In this document: positions 25,261-35,700 of the stretch, piece by piece | Layout: the number at the start of each line of letters is the position of its first letter | Numbering within the stretch: the first letter of the stretch is position 1 | Source of the DNA: Campylobacterota bacterium | Lineage (GTDB): Bacteria; Babelota; Babeliae; Babelales; RVW-14 | Length of the DNA stretch: 64,000 nucleotides | Direction: 5' to 3' | NCBI GenBank assembly: GCA_020633995.1 | Contig: JACKCO010000004.1 | Location: forward strand, 310,001 to 374,000 | Made by a program: the position numbers and the translations under genes | The notes under the pieces: generated by a model | Told to the model about the DNA's origin: nothing | Database searches by the model: none | What the model saw: the letters and a program-made list of their open reading frames with translations, nothing else

Positions 25261-26571
25261 TTATTTTGTTAATGCAGCTCTGACAGCATTAACAACACTT
25301 GAAGCATTGTTTGTTACTGTAGGAACGATGTTCTTAACAGCTTCGAGTGCAGCACCACTGCGAGCAGCAGCTTGAGCGGTAAGGTTGCTCATAGCAACAG
25401 GAGCAGCGGCACGTGCAGCAGCAAGAGCAGCTATAACACCTGCAGTTGTTGGCATGCTAACGGTACCAAGTGCAACTGCGGTTGCAGCAGCTTCTGTTGC
25501 AAAACCTAGAGCACCAATACCAGTCAACGTACCAGCAAGCTTAGCAGCTTTAGTAGCGTTTTCTTGAAACTTTTCAAGCATTGTTGGTTCTACTACTGGA
25601 GCAATTGGAGCTTTAACAACAAGACCTTTAACAGCTTGTGCAAAGCCTTTAATGCTATCAAGGTTTGCGTAACCAAGACCAGCAGCAGCTATAACAGCAG
25701 CAGCAATTGCTTTTTTCTTGTGAGTTTTAACTTTGTTAGCTGTCCAGTTATAACCAGCTTTAACTTTACCAGTTGTCCATTGACCAGCTTGAGCAAGTTT
25801 GTCTTTTTTCCAGTAACCAAGACCAGCAGCCACAAGAGCAGCTGAAGCGATACCAGCATTTTTAGCTGTTACATATTCAAGACCAGCTTTACCAAAGTCA
25901 ACACATGCTTGCTTGCTTGGCACAAAACCAGCAACTTTGCCCAGAGCGTTGGTAGCATTTTCTTTAGTTGCAACAGCCCTGATAGCATCAAGATTTGTGT
26001 AACCAAGGTAGCCAAGACCAGCAAGACCAGTAGCCAATGCTGTGTTTCTTACAACGTGGCTGTTGTTTTCAAGAGCAGCAATAAGAGCATCCGTGATGTG
26101 TTGCTTTTCGTTAGCTGCATTTTTTGAGTAAGCCTGTGTGATGTTGTCAATGTAGCCAGCTTTAATTTTGTTCACAACAGTAGTGGTGAGTGCATCAACG
26201 TTGTCGAGTTTTGCAGTTTTACATTTGTTTTGAAAACCCTTAATAACTGACGCCATACGTGGAACAAAACTACCTGACTTTGAAACATAACCAACTTTAC
26301 CGGTCATTAAGCTTTTAAAGTTGTCAAGTCTTGTTGGATTCGTTTCCTTGTTGGTAAAGGTAACTTGAAGACCATCTGCTAATTCTTGTAAGAACTCGCC
26401 ATCTTGCTTGTTTTCTGGTTTTTGTTGAGCAAAGTGTTCTGCAACGCTTGCAACAACTGTGTTGTTACTTGTGCAAATGTCTTGTCTGCTTTGTGTAACA
26501 GTAGCACTAACGTTTGCAAACAAACCAACTGCAATAACAGCAGCCATGATTTTTTTGTTAGGTGTAACCAT
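25261..26571 (-). CDS. Ala/Gly-rich secreted or membrane protein with internal repeats
   Basis: 436 aa with a signal peptide (KKIMAAVIAVGLFANVSA). Residues about 50-170 are soluble and helical. Three later hydrophobic repeats, near 177-198, 239-260 and 286-307, each contain AGLGY, and two continue N-L-D-[AS]-I. They look like small-residue-rich helical hairpins that could insert into membranes or pack as a glycine zipper. The C-terminal 100 residues are also Ala-rich. No family recognised. GGAGGATT precedes the ATG. Pore-forming or envelope-structural roles are possible but unproven. Confidence 0.75.
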   Translation of the reverse strand: MVTPNKKIMAAVIAVGLFANVSATVTQSRQDICTSNNTVVASVAEHFAQQKPENKQDGEFLQELADGLQVTFTNKETNPTRLDNFKSLMTGKVGYVSKSGSFVPRMASVIKGFQNKCKTAKLDNVDALTTTVVNKIKAGYIDNITQAYSKNAANEKQHITDALIAALENNSHVVRNTALATGLAGLGYLGYTNLDAIRAVATKENATNALGKVAGFVPSKQACVDFGKAGLEYVTAKNAGIASAALVAAGLGYWKKDKLAQAGQWTTGKVKAGYNWTANKVKTHKKKAIAAAVIAAAGLGYANLDSIKGFAQAVKGLVVKAPIAPVVEPTMLEKFQENATKAAKLAGTLTGIGALGFATEAAATAVALGTVSMPTTAGVIAALAAARAAAPVAMSNLTAQAAARSGAALEAVKNIVPTVTNNASSVVNAVRAALTK

Positions 26572-26912
26572 AATAATAATCCTCCATAATGAAGATAAAC
26601 CTACATTTACGTTTGCGCATGATCACATTAACTAACGCAGTTAAGGTGCAAGGTGAGGCTAGATAGTTTATAAAATACTACGCTTGATTACCGAGCTCCT
26701 GTAACAGCGACGTATTTTGCACCTCTAGACTGAGACCTCTCATGTGCTATTTGCAATAGTAAATCAATAAAAAAATAGAGTCAAACGCACTTAGTAATTT
26801 TTTATTGATATTGCGCAATTTTTTTAAGAGATTTGCCAAACAAAAAAAAGTATATATACTCAATCGCACCATTGGTTCGATGTTTTATCGTTTTGCATGC
26901 AAAGGACGGGCT

Positions 26913-27812
26913 ATGCAAAAAAAATATGATCACCATCGTACATCTCAAATTCAAACTGTAATTACATTTCTAATCGTAATTAATTCTCTGTGTTATACCA
27001 GTTTTATTATGAGTCAGGTGCAAGCTGGCCACGCGGAGTACGTGTGTCAAAAGTGTGGGTTTCAACAAAAAAAAGAGCTTGATAGTAGAGCGGCTCATAC
27101 AGAGCACGTTGCGCAGCATCGTGCAGAGCAACAAAAAACAGAAAGCCCCAAGCAGCATTATGCCTATTTTCAGTCATTGCTGAGCCCTCGAGTGTGTAAA
27201 AAGTATGATCCACTGCACCCATTGGTCAGGCAGGTGCTTAACCTGAGTTGTGCTGGCAGTGTGGCCGGGGGGCTGAGTTATGGTAGCTGTATGCTGCTTC
27301 GCGTTGCGGCCCGTTACTACTTGGATCAGCCTACAGGAAGCGTTAATCGCGATGCTGGCTTGCGCCAAGAGTTGGGCGACGAGCTTGCCCGCTGTCTTGA
27401 CCAATGGGATGGTACGTCTGGCAGCGATACACCACGAACTCGATCTGGTAGCAGGCCGGAGCGTGCAAAGCGGCAAGCACAGCTGCGCATGAAAAAAATG
27501 AACGATTTAATCGCCCTTGCAGGCGTACTGGTGTGGGTGGCTGGCACCGTGGGGATTATGTTTTGGCTCAATCGCAAAGGTGAGCCGCAACGGGAGAGCG
27601 CTGTGCAGGTGCTTGAGCGGCTTATGGACCAGTGGCTGCTGCATCGCCCCTTTGTGCCCGAGCAGTTTGTGCAGCGATGTGACCAGCTGCATACAGCCTA
27701 CCAGACGGGCAATGGGTGTTTGCAGCTGAGTGAAGATGAGGCTGAGGCGTTGGTTAAACAGATGGTGATGGTGTGTTTGGAGGCAGAGGCCGATTTTGCT
27801 ACTAAATGCTAA
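26913..27812 (+). CDS. Exported protein with two membrane segments, unknown function
   Basis: 299 aa from the ATG at 26913, preceded by AAAGGACGGGCT. The frame is open 36 codons further 5', but that part is not signal-like. An N-terminal hydrophobic segment (VITFLIVINSLCYTSFIM) is followed by a CQKCGFQQKK Cys pair, a charged region, and a second hydrophobic helix (LAGVLVWVAGTVGIMFWL) near residue 200. The C-terminal third is acidic. A deleted copy of the 3' half lies at 30421-30646. About 300 bases of AT-rich DNA separate it from the divergent gene at 26571; I see no clear promoter there. Confidence 0.7.
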   Translation: MQKKYDHHRTSQIQTVITFLIVINSLCYTSFIMSQVQAGHAEYVCQKCGFQQKKELDSRAAHTEHVAQHRAEQQKTESPKQHYAYFQSLLSPRVCKKYDPLHPLVRQVLNLSCAGSVAGGLSYGSCMLLRVAARYYLDQPTGSVNRDAGLRQELGDELARCLDQWDGTSGSDTPRTRSGSRPERAKRQAQLRMKKMNDLIALAGVLVWVAGTVGIMFWLNRKGEPQRESAVQVLERLMDQWLLHRPFVPEQFVQRCDQLHTAYQTGNGCLQLSEDEAEALVKQMVMVCLEAEADFATKC

Positions 27813-28061
27813 GTTAACTTTACATATAGTTCTGCTAGAAGCAAAATGTGCGCAATGCACGGATGAAAAATGCTTACTGATCGGCAAAAATACTGCATCC
27901 TTGTAAATTGGAATTAGGCTTTTCAATTTACAAGGATGTTTTGTCAAAGGTAAGTTTTGGATAAAAGAAATATTGTTTTTAGCCAAAAACTTACATGATG
28001 CAATGATGTGTTTGTTATACTGTCAGGGACGGCTTGTCACTAAGCCTTGGTTTGCCCTAAT

Positions 28062-29621
28062 CTACAAACCCCATACCTGAATGGTCCATTTTCCTTGTTG
28101 CTCAGTTCGGGTAAAAATTTTGTCATCCCAGCTTTTACCCTCACTACGGTCAAAAACAACCAAGTGCCCCTCAGTTGCATTGTTGGCGTCCATGTACTCG
28201 GCTGTTTGCAGCAGGCCGTCCGGAACTGTTTTGGCACTGTGTGCAACTTTAAGCTCGATGACGATGCGCTGCTCTTTCCAGCCGACTAAAATATCAAGCC
28301 GTCCCCGGCCAAGGGCATATTCGCGGTGGATGGTGCCACCACCGTTAACCACACGCTGCAAAAATGCCATAAGCAGTAGGTGAGGTCCAGCCTCTTTGTA
28401 GGCAAAGCGCTCGAGCCACATTTCTGAATTTTCGCGATAAAATTGGGTGAAGCTTTCAAGCAGCTTTGTCATATTCAGCTGCCCATCTTCATCAACATAC
28501 CAGGCAGTTTGCTGTGTGAGTGAAAGCTGTGTGGTGTAGGTGAGCTCGCGTGGAATCACTTCTTGATAGATTGGGTTTGCAATATCAAGCCCTTTGTTAC
28601 GTTTACAAATTAGGCCAAGGTCAAGCACATACTGCACGTCATCGGTCGGAAAATCTTGCGGTCGAGTGGTTCCGTTGACAATGCTGTCAACGATTGCCCG
28701 CACACGAGGCTCGCGCAATTTATCAACCAGCTGGTCAATATGCGTATCTCGACGCTGGATGAGTATTTCTTTGCTGCGCTCGATAATGTCTTTGGTAATT
28801 GTTTGTGCTCGGTCCGTCACATCACGAAAACATGCTTGGTAGGCCAGAGCATTGACAAGCCATGGCTGGCCTTGCGTCAGGTGTTGGACATACTCAATTG
28901 CATCATCAGTAAATTTTTGTCCTGTCTCGTGCGTGTGCTGGCAGAGCAAGTAGCGTGTTTGGGCTAGGCTAAAATTTTCAAGGGTAAGGCTTTCGGCCTT
29001 GATGTTAAACGCGCTACCACCCAACACCGTTGCCTGTGCACTGTCAGACCAGATGCGGTAGTCGCGCACATCACGCACACCCACCAAACACACAGCCTGA
29101 GGGAAAAAGCCTGGTCTGCTTGCATAGCCAGCACGCAGCTGACGCAACACGGAAATGAGTGTATCGCCAACCAGAGAGTCAATTTCGTCAATGAATAGCA
29201 CGATTGGCTTGTCTGAGTTGGCTGACCAAAATTGTAAAAAATCTGCAAGATTATTACCCGAGATCATATCAGAGGTTTTTGTTGTCTCTTCCAGGTGGAG
29301 ATAGCCAACATCTTGTTGGCCAAAATAGAGACTGATAGCATTTTTAATAGCACGCATGATGGTAAACATCGCTTGTTCAACGTCACTGCGCGCGGCCTGC
29401 GCGGCTTCAATGTTGACGTAAAGCGCTTTGTATTTGCCCTGCTGGTTTAGCTCTTTAACAAACTGGACCATACCCGTGGTTTTCCCGCTTTGACGCGGTG
29501 CATGCAAGATAAAGTATTTTTTTTGCTCAATGAGCTGACGTACTTGGTTATCATTAAATCTATCTGGTACAAAATAGTGATCTGCTGGATTAATTGGGCC
29601 TGCGGTATTGAAAAATTTCAT
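28062..29621 (-). CDS. AAA-family ATPase fused to PD-(D/E)XK nuclease domain (AAA-like/STAND type)
   Basis: 519 aa from the ATG at 29621, which follows AAGGAGATCT. The frame opens 17 codons earlier, but that includes the ribosome site. Walker A is APRQSGKT at 41-48 and Walker B is VLFIDEID near 155. A winged-helix-like middle follows (ANPIYQEVIPRE). The C-terminus holds a PD-(D/E)XK core: GRLDILVG, then VIELKV, with the Asp and Glu-x-Lys intact. Related AAA/nuclease proteins are common in symbiont genomes and may be selfish or defence-linked. It stands alone, flanked by repeats. Confidence 0.85.
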   Translation of the reverse strand: MKFFNTAGPINPADHYFVPDRFNDNQVRQLIEQKKYFILHAPRQSGKTTGMVQFVKELNQQGKYKALYVNIEAAQAARSDVEQAMFTIMRAIKNAISLYFGQQDVGYLHLEETTKTSDMISGNNLADFLQFWSANSDKPIVLFIDEIDSLVGDTLISVLRQLRAGYASRPGFFPQAVCLVGVRDVRDYRIWSDSAQATVLGGSAFNIKAESLTLENFSLAQTRYLLCQHTHETGQKFTDDAIEYVQHLTQGQPWLVNALAYQACFRDVTDRAQTITKDIIERSKEILIQRRDTHIDQLVDKLREPRVRAIVDSIVNGTTRPQDFPTDDVQYVLDLGLICKRNKGLDIANPIYQEVIPRELTYTTQLSLTQQTAWYVDEDGQLNMTKLLESFTQFYRENSEMWLERFAYKEAGPHLLLMAFLQRVVNGGGTIHREYALGRGRLDILVGWKEQRIVIELKVAHSAKTVPDGLLQTAEYMDANNATEGHLVVFDRSEGKSWDDKIFTRTEQQGKWTIQVWGL

Positions 29622-29739
29622 GATTTTTAGATCTCCTTGATCGTGTAGAAACATAAAGCATGAGTATAGCATATGGCCTGTACCCAGCCAAACGTTTGTC
29701 GGGGGCGGCTATGCCGTTATCTGTACCCACATTAGTATT

Positions 29740-30340
29740 ACCATGGATACCGGCTCGTGGGCCGGTATGACGAGTTGGTAGGGCCAGCATGACAAGTACT
29801 TGGAGATGATTTCCCTTAATGAAAATAAGATTACCGATCGAAGTATTGTACGTCGATACAAAGGACTATGCAATATAATCAGATCCTGAAACAAATTCAG
29901 GATGACGTCATGAGTATAAAATAACGTCATCCTGAACCATGTGCTCTGACTTGATCAGAGTATTGTTTCAGGATCCATAACTAGTCATTCCACCCCAAGG
30001 GGAAAACAATGGACCCTGGATCGGAGTCACTACTGTCCAAAGTGTTTTGAAATAATCTTTTTTGAAGGTGCATGCTATTACCCCTTAGGTCGCCCCCGGC
30101 TTGGTCGGGGGTCCAGATAATGGTTAATCAAGTTCTGGATTCCCGCCGAGCCTGCCCTCTGACTTGATCAGGGGGTCACTGCAACCCACGAGCCATTACT
30201 GTGCGTGATTTTCATATAAATTGTAGCACTACTACTTGTGGGTCAAGTTTGCGATACCTCAACTCGTCGCTCCGGGCTTGATCCGGAGTCCATAGGTCAA
30301 ATCTACGCTTTACTTCCGTGCTCGTGTGGATACCGGCTCG
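29740..30340. repeat. Repeat-filled gap, including a partial MITE-like copy
   Basis: About 600 bases with no gene. It holds GGATACCGGCTCGTGGGCCG palindromes, CCTGAAACAAATTCAGGATGACG (29884-29907), and from about 30028 an ACTGTCCAAAGTGTTTTGAAA segment. That segment runs through a CCCCCGGCTTGGTCGGGGG palindrome into CAGATAATGGTTAATCAAG. The stretch from 30028 to about 30150 parallels 60601-60720. Confidence 0.75.
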
Positions 30341-30366
30341 TGGGCCGGTATGACGAAGTGCGGTAT

Positions 30367-30412
30367 ATATTTATTGATCTTGGCCCCGAAGCCTGGAGGG
30401 AGTCATCCCCGA
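30367..30412 (+). repeat. 46-bp direct repeat, left copy
   Basis: Begins ATATTTATTGATCTTGGCCC and ends GGGAGTCATCCCCGA. An identical copy is at 31895-31940. Together they bracket a gene fragment and the DUF4143-type ATPase gene. Confidence 0.85.
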
Positions 30413-30420
30413 CTTCGATA

Positions 30421-30646
30421 GCTTGCCCGCAGTCTTGGCCAATGGGATGGTACGTCTGGCAGCGATACACCACGAACTCGATCTGGTAGCATGCCGGAGC
30501 GTGCAAAGCGGCAAGCACAGCTGCATACAGCCTACCAGACGGGCAATGGGTGTTTGCAGCTGAGTGAAGATGAGGCTGAGGCGTTGGTTAAACAGATGGT
30601 GATGGTGTGTTTGGAGGCAGAGGCCGATTTTACTACTAAATGCTAA
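30421..30646 (+). pseudogene. Truncated, internally deleted copy of the 26913-27812 gene
   Basis: The fragment matches 27383-27812 apart from single-base changes and a 204-bp gap. The gap falls exactly between two CAGCTGC direct repeats in the parent (27480-27486 and 27684-27690), with one copy left in the fragment. 204 bp is 68 codons, so the frame survives. The stop codon and about 20 bases of 3' DNA (TTTACATATAGTTCT) are also copied. There is no start codon or ribosome site. It lies directly upstream of the DUF4143-type ATPase gene. Confidence 0.85.
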
Positions 30647-30712
30647 GTTGACTTTACATATAGTTCTACTATGTGCTAAGTTGACCTTACATATAGTAGT
30701 GAAAGGGTGAGT

Positions 30713-31876
30713 ATGATTATTAATAGAAATTTTTGGCAGGCGTTAATAGAAAGATCCTGGAAAGAGCGGAGTGTTATTTGGTTAATGGGTGTTAGACGGG
30801 TTGGTAAGACAAGCTTATGCCAGAGTCTTGATAACATTGAGTACTTTGATTGTGAGAGCCCTAGGGTTAGGCAGATGCTGGTAGATCCTGAAAGTTTTCT
30901 TGAGGGGCAAGAAAATACACGGGTTGTACTCGATGAAATTCATCGTCTTGATAATCCCTCAGAGGTTTTAAAGCTCGCTGCGGATCACTATCCCACCGTT
31001 AAAATTATTGCGACAGGCTCATCAACGCTGGGTGCTAGTGCAAAATTTAAAGACACGCTAACGGGTCGAAAGATTGAAATTTGGCTTTCGCCTATGCTTT
31101 TTCAAGATCTTGCTTTGTTTGGTAACACTGATTTGAATCACCGTTTTCTATTTGGTGGGTTACCCTCTTTTTTTACAGCAAAACAAGTCCCTGAAAAGTA
31201 TTTTCAGGAATGGATTGATGCTTACTGGGCAAAGGATATACAAGATATATTCAGTATTGGTAAACGCTTTGCATTTCAAAAGTTTGCCGAGCTATTGCTG
31301 GCAAATAGCGGGGGGCTTTTTGAGGCAACTCGATATACGGCACCTTGTGAGGTGAGCAGGGCGACCATCTCTAATTATCTGAATGTTTTGGAAGAAACGT
31401 TTGTTGTGCATGTGTTACGGCCTTTTTCAACGCATAAGCCGACCGAGATTGTTATGGCTCCAAAGGTGTATGGGTTTGATACCGGCTTTGTATGTTATGC
31501 GCAAGGTAAAACAGCGTTAAGAGCAGAAGATGTAGGCTTTATGTGGGAGCATTGTGTCTTGAATGAAATGCTTGGTCGACTTCAAATGCGGACGGTTCAT
31601 TATTGGCGTAATAAAAGTGGGCATGAGATTGACTTTGTTATTCAACATCGAAAAAATAAGTCGATTACTGCCATAGAGTGCAAATTTCTTATTAATCAAG
31701 ATGCGATTGCTCTTAAAGCACTGATTAAAAATTTTACAAGTTTCAGGCGTCACTATCCAATAGGAGAAAATATTGTTGTGGCTAGCAATATTGAAAAGAT
31801 GTTTAAAAGAAAAATTGATGATATTACCATTACGTTTCTAGCGCCTGACGATCTTATCGACTTACTGGATCAATGA
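30713..31876 (+). CDS. AAA ATPase with DUF4143-type nuclease domain
   Basis: 387 aa from the ATG at 30713, which follows GAAAGGG by five bases. A GTG two codons earlier is possible. Walker A is GVRRVGKT at 26-33, Walker B is VVLDEIH near 93-99, and a GSS sensor follows. The C-terminal domain has HYWRNKSGHEIDFVI and AIECKF, the PD-(D/E)XK-like core of the DUF4143 family. These proteins are very abundant in symbionts and anaerobes with no settled function. The gene sits between 46-bp direct repeats, which suggests past mobility. Confidence 0.9.
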   Translation: MIINRNFWQALIERSWKERSVIWLMGVRRVGKTSLCQSLDNIEYFDCESPRVRQMLVDPESFLEGQENTRVVLDEIHRLDNPSEVLKLAADHYPTVKIIATGSSTLGASAKFKDTLTGRKIEIWLSPMLFQDLALFGNTDLNHRFLFGGLPSFFTAKQVPEKYFQEWIDAYWAKDIQDIFSIGKRFAFQKFAELLLANSGGLFEATRYTAPCEVSRATISNYLNVLEETFVVHVLRPFSTHKPTEIVMAPKVYGFDTGFVCYAQGKTALRAEDVGFMWEHCVLNEMLGRLQMRTVHYWRNKSGHEIDFVIQHRKNKSITAIECKFLINQDAIALKALIKNFTSFRRHYPIGENIVVASNIEKMFKRKIDDITITFLAPDDLIDLLDQ

Positions 31877-31894
31877 GGTGTATTATTACTGAGC

Positions 31895-31940
31895 ATATTT
31901 ATTGATCTTGGCCCCGAAGCCTGGAGGGAGTCATCCCCGA
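31895..31940 (+). repeat. 46-bp direct repeat, right copy, leading into further repeats
   Basis: Identical to 30367-30412. The following 220 bases to 32166 are all repeat DNA. They include CGTCACCCTGGACTCCGATC (again near 38649) and the GGATACCGGCTCGTGGGCCG unit that also precedes the left copy. Confidence 0.85.
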
Positions 31941-32204
31941 GCCTGCTCTCTTGCCTGCCTTGGGGGCATCCCCGACTTCGAGCCTGCCTTCTTGCTTGAC
32001 AAGAGGGTCATCCCCAATTCCACACGCTTGTCATCCTCGGACTTGATCTACACGCTCGTCACCCTGGACTCCGATCCAGGGTCCATTTTTGAAGATCACA
32101 TCTAAAACCTAGGTGAGCATTCTCATGGATACCGGCTCGTGGGCCGGTATGACGAAGTGCGGTGTATATTCATGGATGCCGGGTCCTCCCCCCCCGACAG
32201 GCAA

Positions 32205-32240
32205 TAAAAAAAGAGGCCCCGTTTCCAGGACCTCTTTTTT
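32205..32240. terminator. Bidirectional terminator
   Basis: AAAAAAGAGG and CCTCTTTTTT form a 10-bp stem with T-runs on both strands, 19 bases beyond the stop of the minus-strand gene at 32259. Confidence 0.85.
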
Positions 32241-32258
32241 ACCTAATTTCGTACTTTG

Positions 32259-32687
32259 TTATTTTATGCCTAATAGGTTCTTTAAAGCTTGCTGCTCGGG
32301 ACTGTTTCCTTTTTGTGCCCATGCTACCAGTGTTTGCATGTCTTTTATGTCATTTTTAGCTGCAGTAAGCGTTGCCGGATCATTGATGTCTTTAACCACC
32401 TTAATTTCATCATCTGGATCAGATGGATCTTCAACAAATTCTATTACATTTAAGAGTCCAGCAATAGTAGCATAAGTTGCTTTTTTTGCATCATCACTCT
32501 TTCCCGCCAACCCTGCCGCTTCTTTTAAGGCGACGTCGTTAAATGCACGGTCTCTAATTTTTAGGTGTGTTAGTAACCTTTCCTCTTGTGTCTTAGTGTT
32601 AATATCACCGGCGTTATGTTTTCTGCCGTCACATTTTATAAAGAAGCAGGAGGCAAGTGCTAGTAGTAGATAAGTAGTTTTATTCAT
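32259..32687 (-). CDS. Small exported protein, possible lipoprotein
   Basis: 142 aa from the ATG at 32687, preceded by GAAAGGAACT. An upstream in-frame ATG at 32720 lies within the stop region of the previous gene and is rejected. The N-terminus MNKTTYLLLALASC has a lipobox-like LASC, though the hydrophobic stretch continues past the Cys. The mature part is charged and helical, with a DPSDPDDE acidic turn. It follows the 1247-aa secreted gene by 35 bases and shares its terminator, so they are co-expressed. No family recognised. Confidence 0.65.
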   Translation of the reverse strand: MNKTTYLLLALASCFFIKCDGRKHNAGDINTKTQEERLLTHLKIRDRAFNDVALKEAAGLAGKSDDAKKATYATIAGLLNVIEFVEDPSDPDDEIKVVKDINDPATLTAAKNDIKDMQTLVAWAQKGNSPEQQALKNLLGIK

Positions 32688-32722
32688 GATAAGTTCCTTT
32701 CTCAATTTTAGGTCTGGCAATT

Positions 32723-35700
32723 CTATGCGATGACTTGTAATTGTGTGCCAATTTTTTCAAGGTACATTCCTCTCTTCTTTTCATTAGTACCTGCTGTTGG
32801 AAACTTTTCTTTTATTTTTTTGCCCAAATCATCTATTTTTTTTCCAATGTCTGCTGCATTTCCATTATTAAGGATAACATAATGATCTTTGATTGCTTCA
32901 TCGAAATCAGTTTTTTTGTTATAGATATCATCTTTATTTTTACCTATAGCAGTATTGAATTTCTCACATATTTCTTTCCCAAGATCATCTAGAGTAGCAT
33001 TATTGGCAGCGTCAACATCAAAGGCGGTAATGTCAAGGGACAGAGCAATATTATTAATTTGGGTTAAAGTACCTACGGGGTCTGCTTTGAACACAAGCAC
33101 GGTGTTAGTAGCGCCGCCGCCGCCGCCTCCGCCGCCGCCACCAGCGCCACCAGCGCCTCCGCCTCCGCCAGCGCCGCCTCCGCCGCCGCCGCCTCCGCCG
33201 CCAGCGCCTTTAGCAGGTAGAGTTCCAACTGCTGCAATGGCTGCATCGATGCCGCCTAAGTCAAGGCCAAGGATGGTATTGATAGCTGTTGCCTTAGCTT
33301 TGGTTATAGCAGTGTTAAGTGCCTCAATGTCTGTTTTGTCAAAATCTGCATCGGCTGCTCCAGGATTTGCTTTATTTGCAGTAAACCAGTCACTTAGGCT
33401 AGTAGCACCATCACTGGCTGTTTTGTTGGCAGCATTGATCACATCGTTAAACGCATTGAGTGCTGCACTAAGTGAACCATCACTAAATGGTGGGGCCTGT
33501 AGTGCATTGGTTATTGGTTGAAGTGCTGGATTAAGTCCTGAAAGATCTTTGTTGCCTAACTCTGTAATGAGTGCTGTAACTTTGCCACCAAGTGCTGCAG
33601 GATCATTGTTCAACAGATTAAGTGCTTGTCGTTGTTTTATAGCGTCTGCTCCTAAGATTGCTTGCGCATCTGCGCTTACAGCCAAGTCTTTCAGTGCAGT
33701 GTGTACTGCAGTTCTTGTCTTAGCTAGTTTAGCTATTTTTGCTTTGGCGTTTGCTACCAATTTGTCTGCAACGGTTTTGGCAAAGGTTTGCTTTGTTGGA
33801 TCAACTGCTGCATTCAGTCCGTTAAAGCCTGTTATGCTTGCGTAATGGGCAAGTGCTATATTTGCATCAGCTGCCTTGCCATAGACGTCAGTAATAATTT
33901 CTGCTTTTTGTGTATCGATGTAGTTTTCATACGCTGTTTTGCTTGTTGGGACAGCGGCAATGCTGGTATCATATTCTGTTTTTACCTCAGCATTGGTACC
34001 AGCTTTGACTGCTGCTAGTTTGGTATCAAAGTTTTTGATGATATCTGTGTGACCATTGCCATCGATGAGTGACTTTTCGATGTGTGCGTTCATAATGTTT
34101 TTGAGAATGTCTTCGGTAGCTGCTGCGTCTGCACTGTCTTTGATTGCTTGTATGAACGCTGCGTTTGGATAAATATCATGGCCAGCGATATCAGTGTCAT
34201 CTGCAGGATTTTTGTAAAATCCGTATAGTGCTTCAATTGCGGCATGTTGTGTTGCTACAGAAGCGTTTTTGCAATTAGCTTCGGTTGGATTTTTGCTTAC
34301 TTGTGCCAAGTCATGAAGTGCTTGAACAAGTGGATCGGTTAAGCGTGCGCTTAAGTCGCTGTAAGCAGGCAGTGCGTTAGTGACAATGTTAGCGTCGTCT
34401 TGGTGATGCCATGACATGGCGCTGAGTGCTTCTAAGATATTTTTTTGTGGATCAGAAGCTGTTCCAAGCCAGGCTCTAAATGTTGCAGTCATTGTCGCCC
34501 ACCAACCTGAACCGGATGTGCCAAGTCTTTTATTGCTGATTTCAAACAAAATCGCATCACGTAAAGAGCTTGTTGGCGCGGTGTCACTAACGATGTCTTT
34601 TAAGCGCTTGACGACTTGTTTTGAAGTGTTGGCGTCTGCAAGATTGAAAATGTTGTCATACAAGTTGTAGTTGTTGAAAAGCTGGCTTGTCCACTTAGCA
34701 CGGTTTGGTGCACCTGCAATGGTGAGTGTATGGTAGTCTTCAGCGGCTTTTTGAACGGTATTGATATTCAGCTTCAAGATATTGTTTGTGAAGTAGGTAA
34801 AAACTTCTTGTTTAGATTTACCCATGACATTTGGGTTTGTACCACTTAAGTCAACTTTAGCTCCTACCACCCCTGGTGTTGGGTAATTGTACAGCAGGCT
34901 GTCAAGGGTTTTTGTCATGGCAGGGCTTTTTGCTGCTTCAAATGTTGTTCCTGGAGCGTCGTAGGCATCTGCCAACGCGAAGTGCTTGTGGTGTTGGTGC
35001 TCCATGAGTTTATCAACAATGGTTTCAAGAGAGTTTTTGACTGTTGCTGCTTCAAACTTATTTGCCGCGAATGCACCTTCAAAATTACCTAGTTTGCCAG
35101 TATTAGCAGTGCGGGCGTCCTTGACTTTTTTAAAAGCGAGGAGAAGGTCGAGGTGTTTTTTAGTGGTTGGTTCGTCTGTTGCCGCTGCAACTGGCCCAGG
35201 AGCAAGTGGTATTGCTTGGTTAACAAAAGTAGTGAGTAGACTTGCAGGAGCTGCGTTATTCGCTATGTTAGTAACGCAACTGATTGCGTCATCATTTGCC
35301 AGAACTTCTAGCATGTTGTTTGCTTCACCTGCTAGACCATGGGTTCCAGACGCATGAATATTTTTTATATCAGCATGATGTGCTTTAACAATTTTGACGA
35401 GTGCTGATGCGTCAGCATCGGCTTTGAAGGTTGCAGCAACGTGGAAAGGGCTTTTGTTAAATTCATGCAGGACGTCGTTGTTTATAGCTTCAGCAGCAAC
35501 CTCTCTCAACGCAGCTAGTGTTGCATCTTTGACTGCGGCAGCATCTGTCTCATCTGGTGCAGCGGCTATAATTTTTCCAAAAATTTCATTAGCAAAACCC
35601 TTGGTGTCTTTCATTAATTCTGTAATATCTGTATGAGCGGCTTTTAGTGCATCATCAGCGCCAGCCTTGAAAAATTTCTTAGATTCTTTCTGGTCAGCTG

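Noticed and set aside
32955..33521. Plus-strand ORF of 188 codons, very rich in Pro and Ala
   Set aside because: It is the antisense of the poly-Gly region of the 1247-aa secreted gene, which has a signal peptide, ribosome site and terminator. The Pro run is only the complement of Gly codons.
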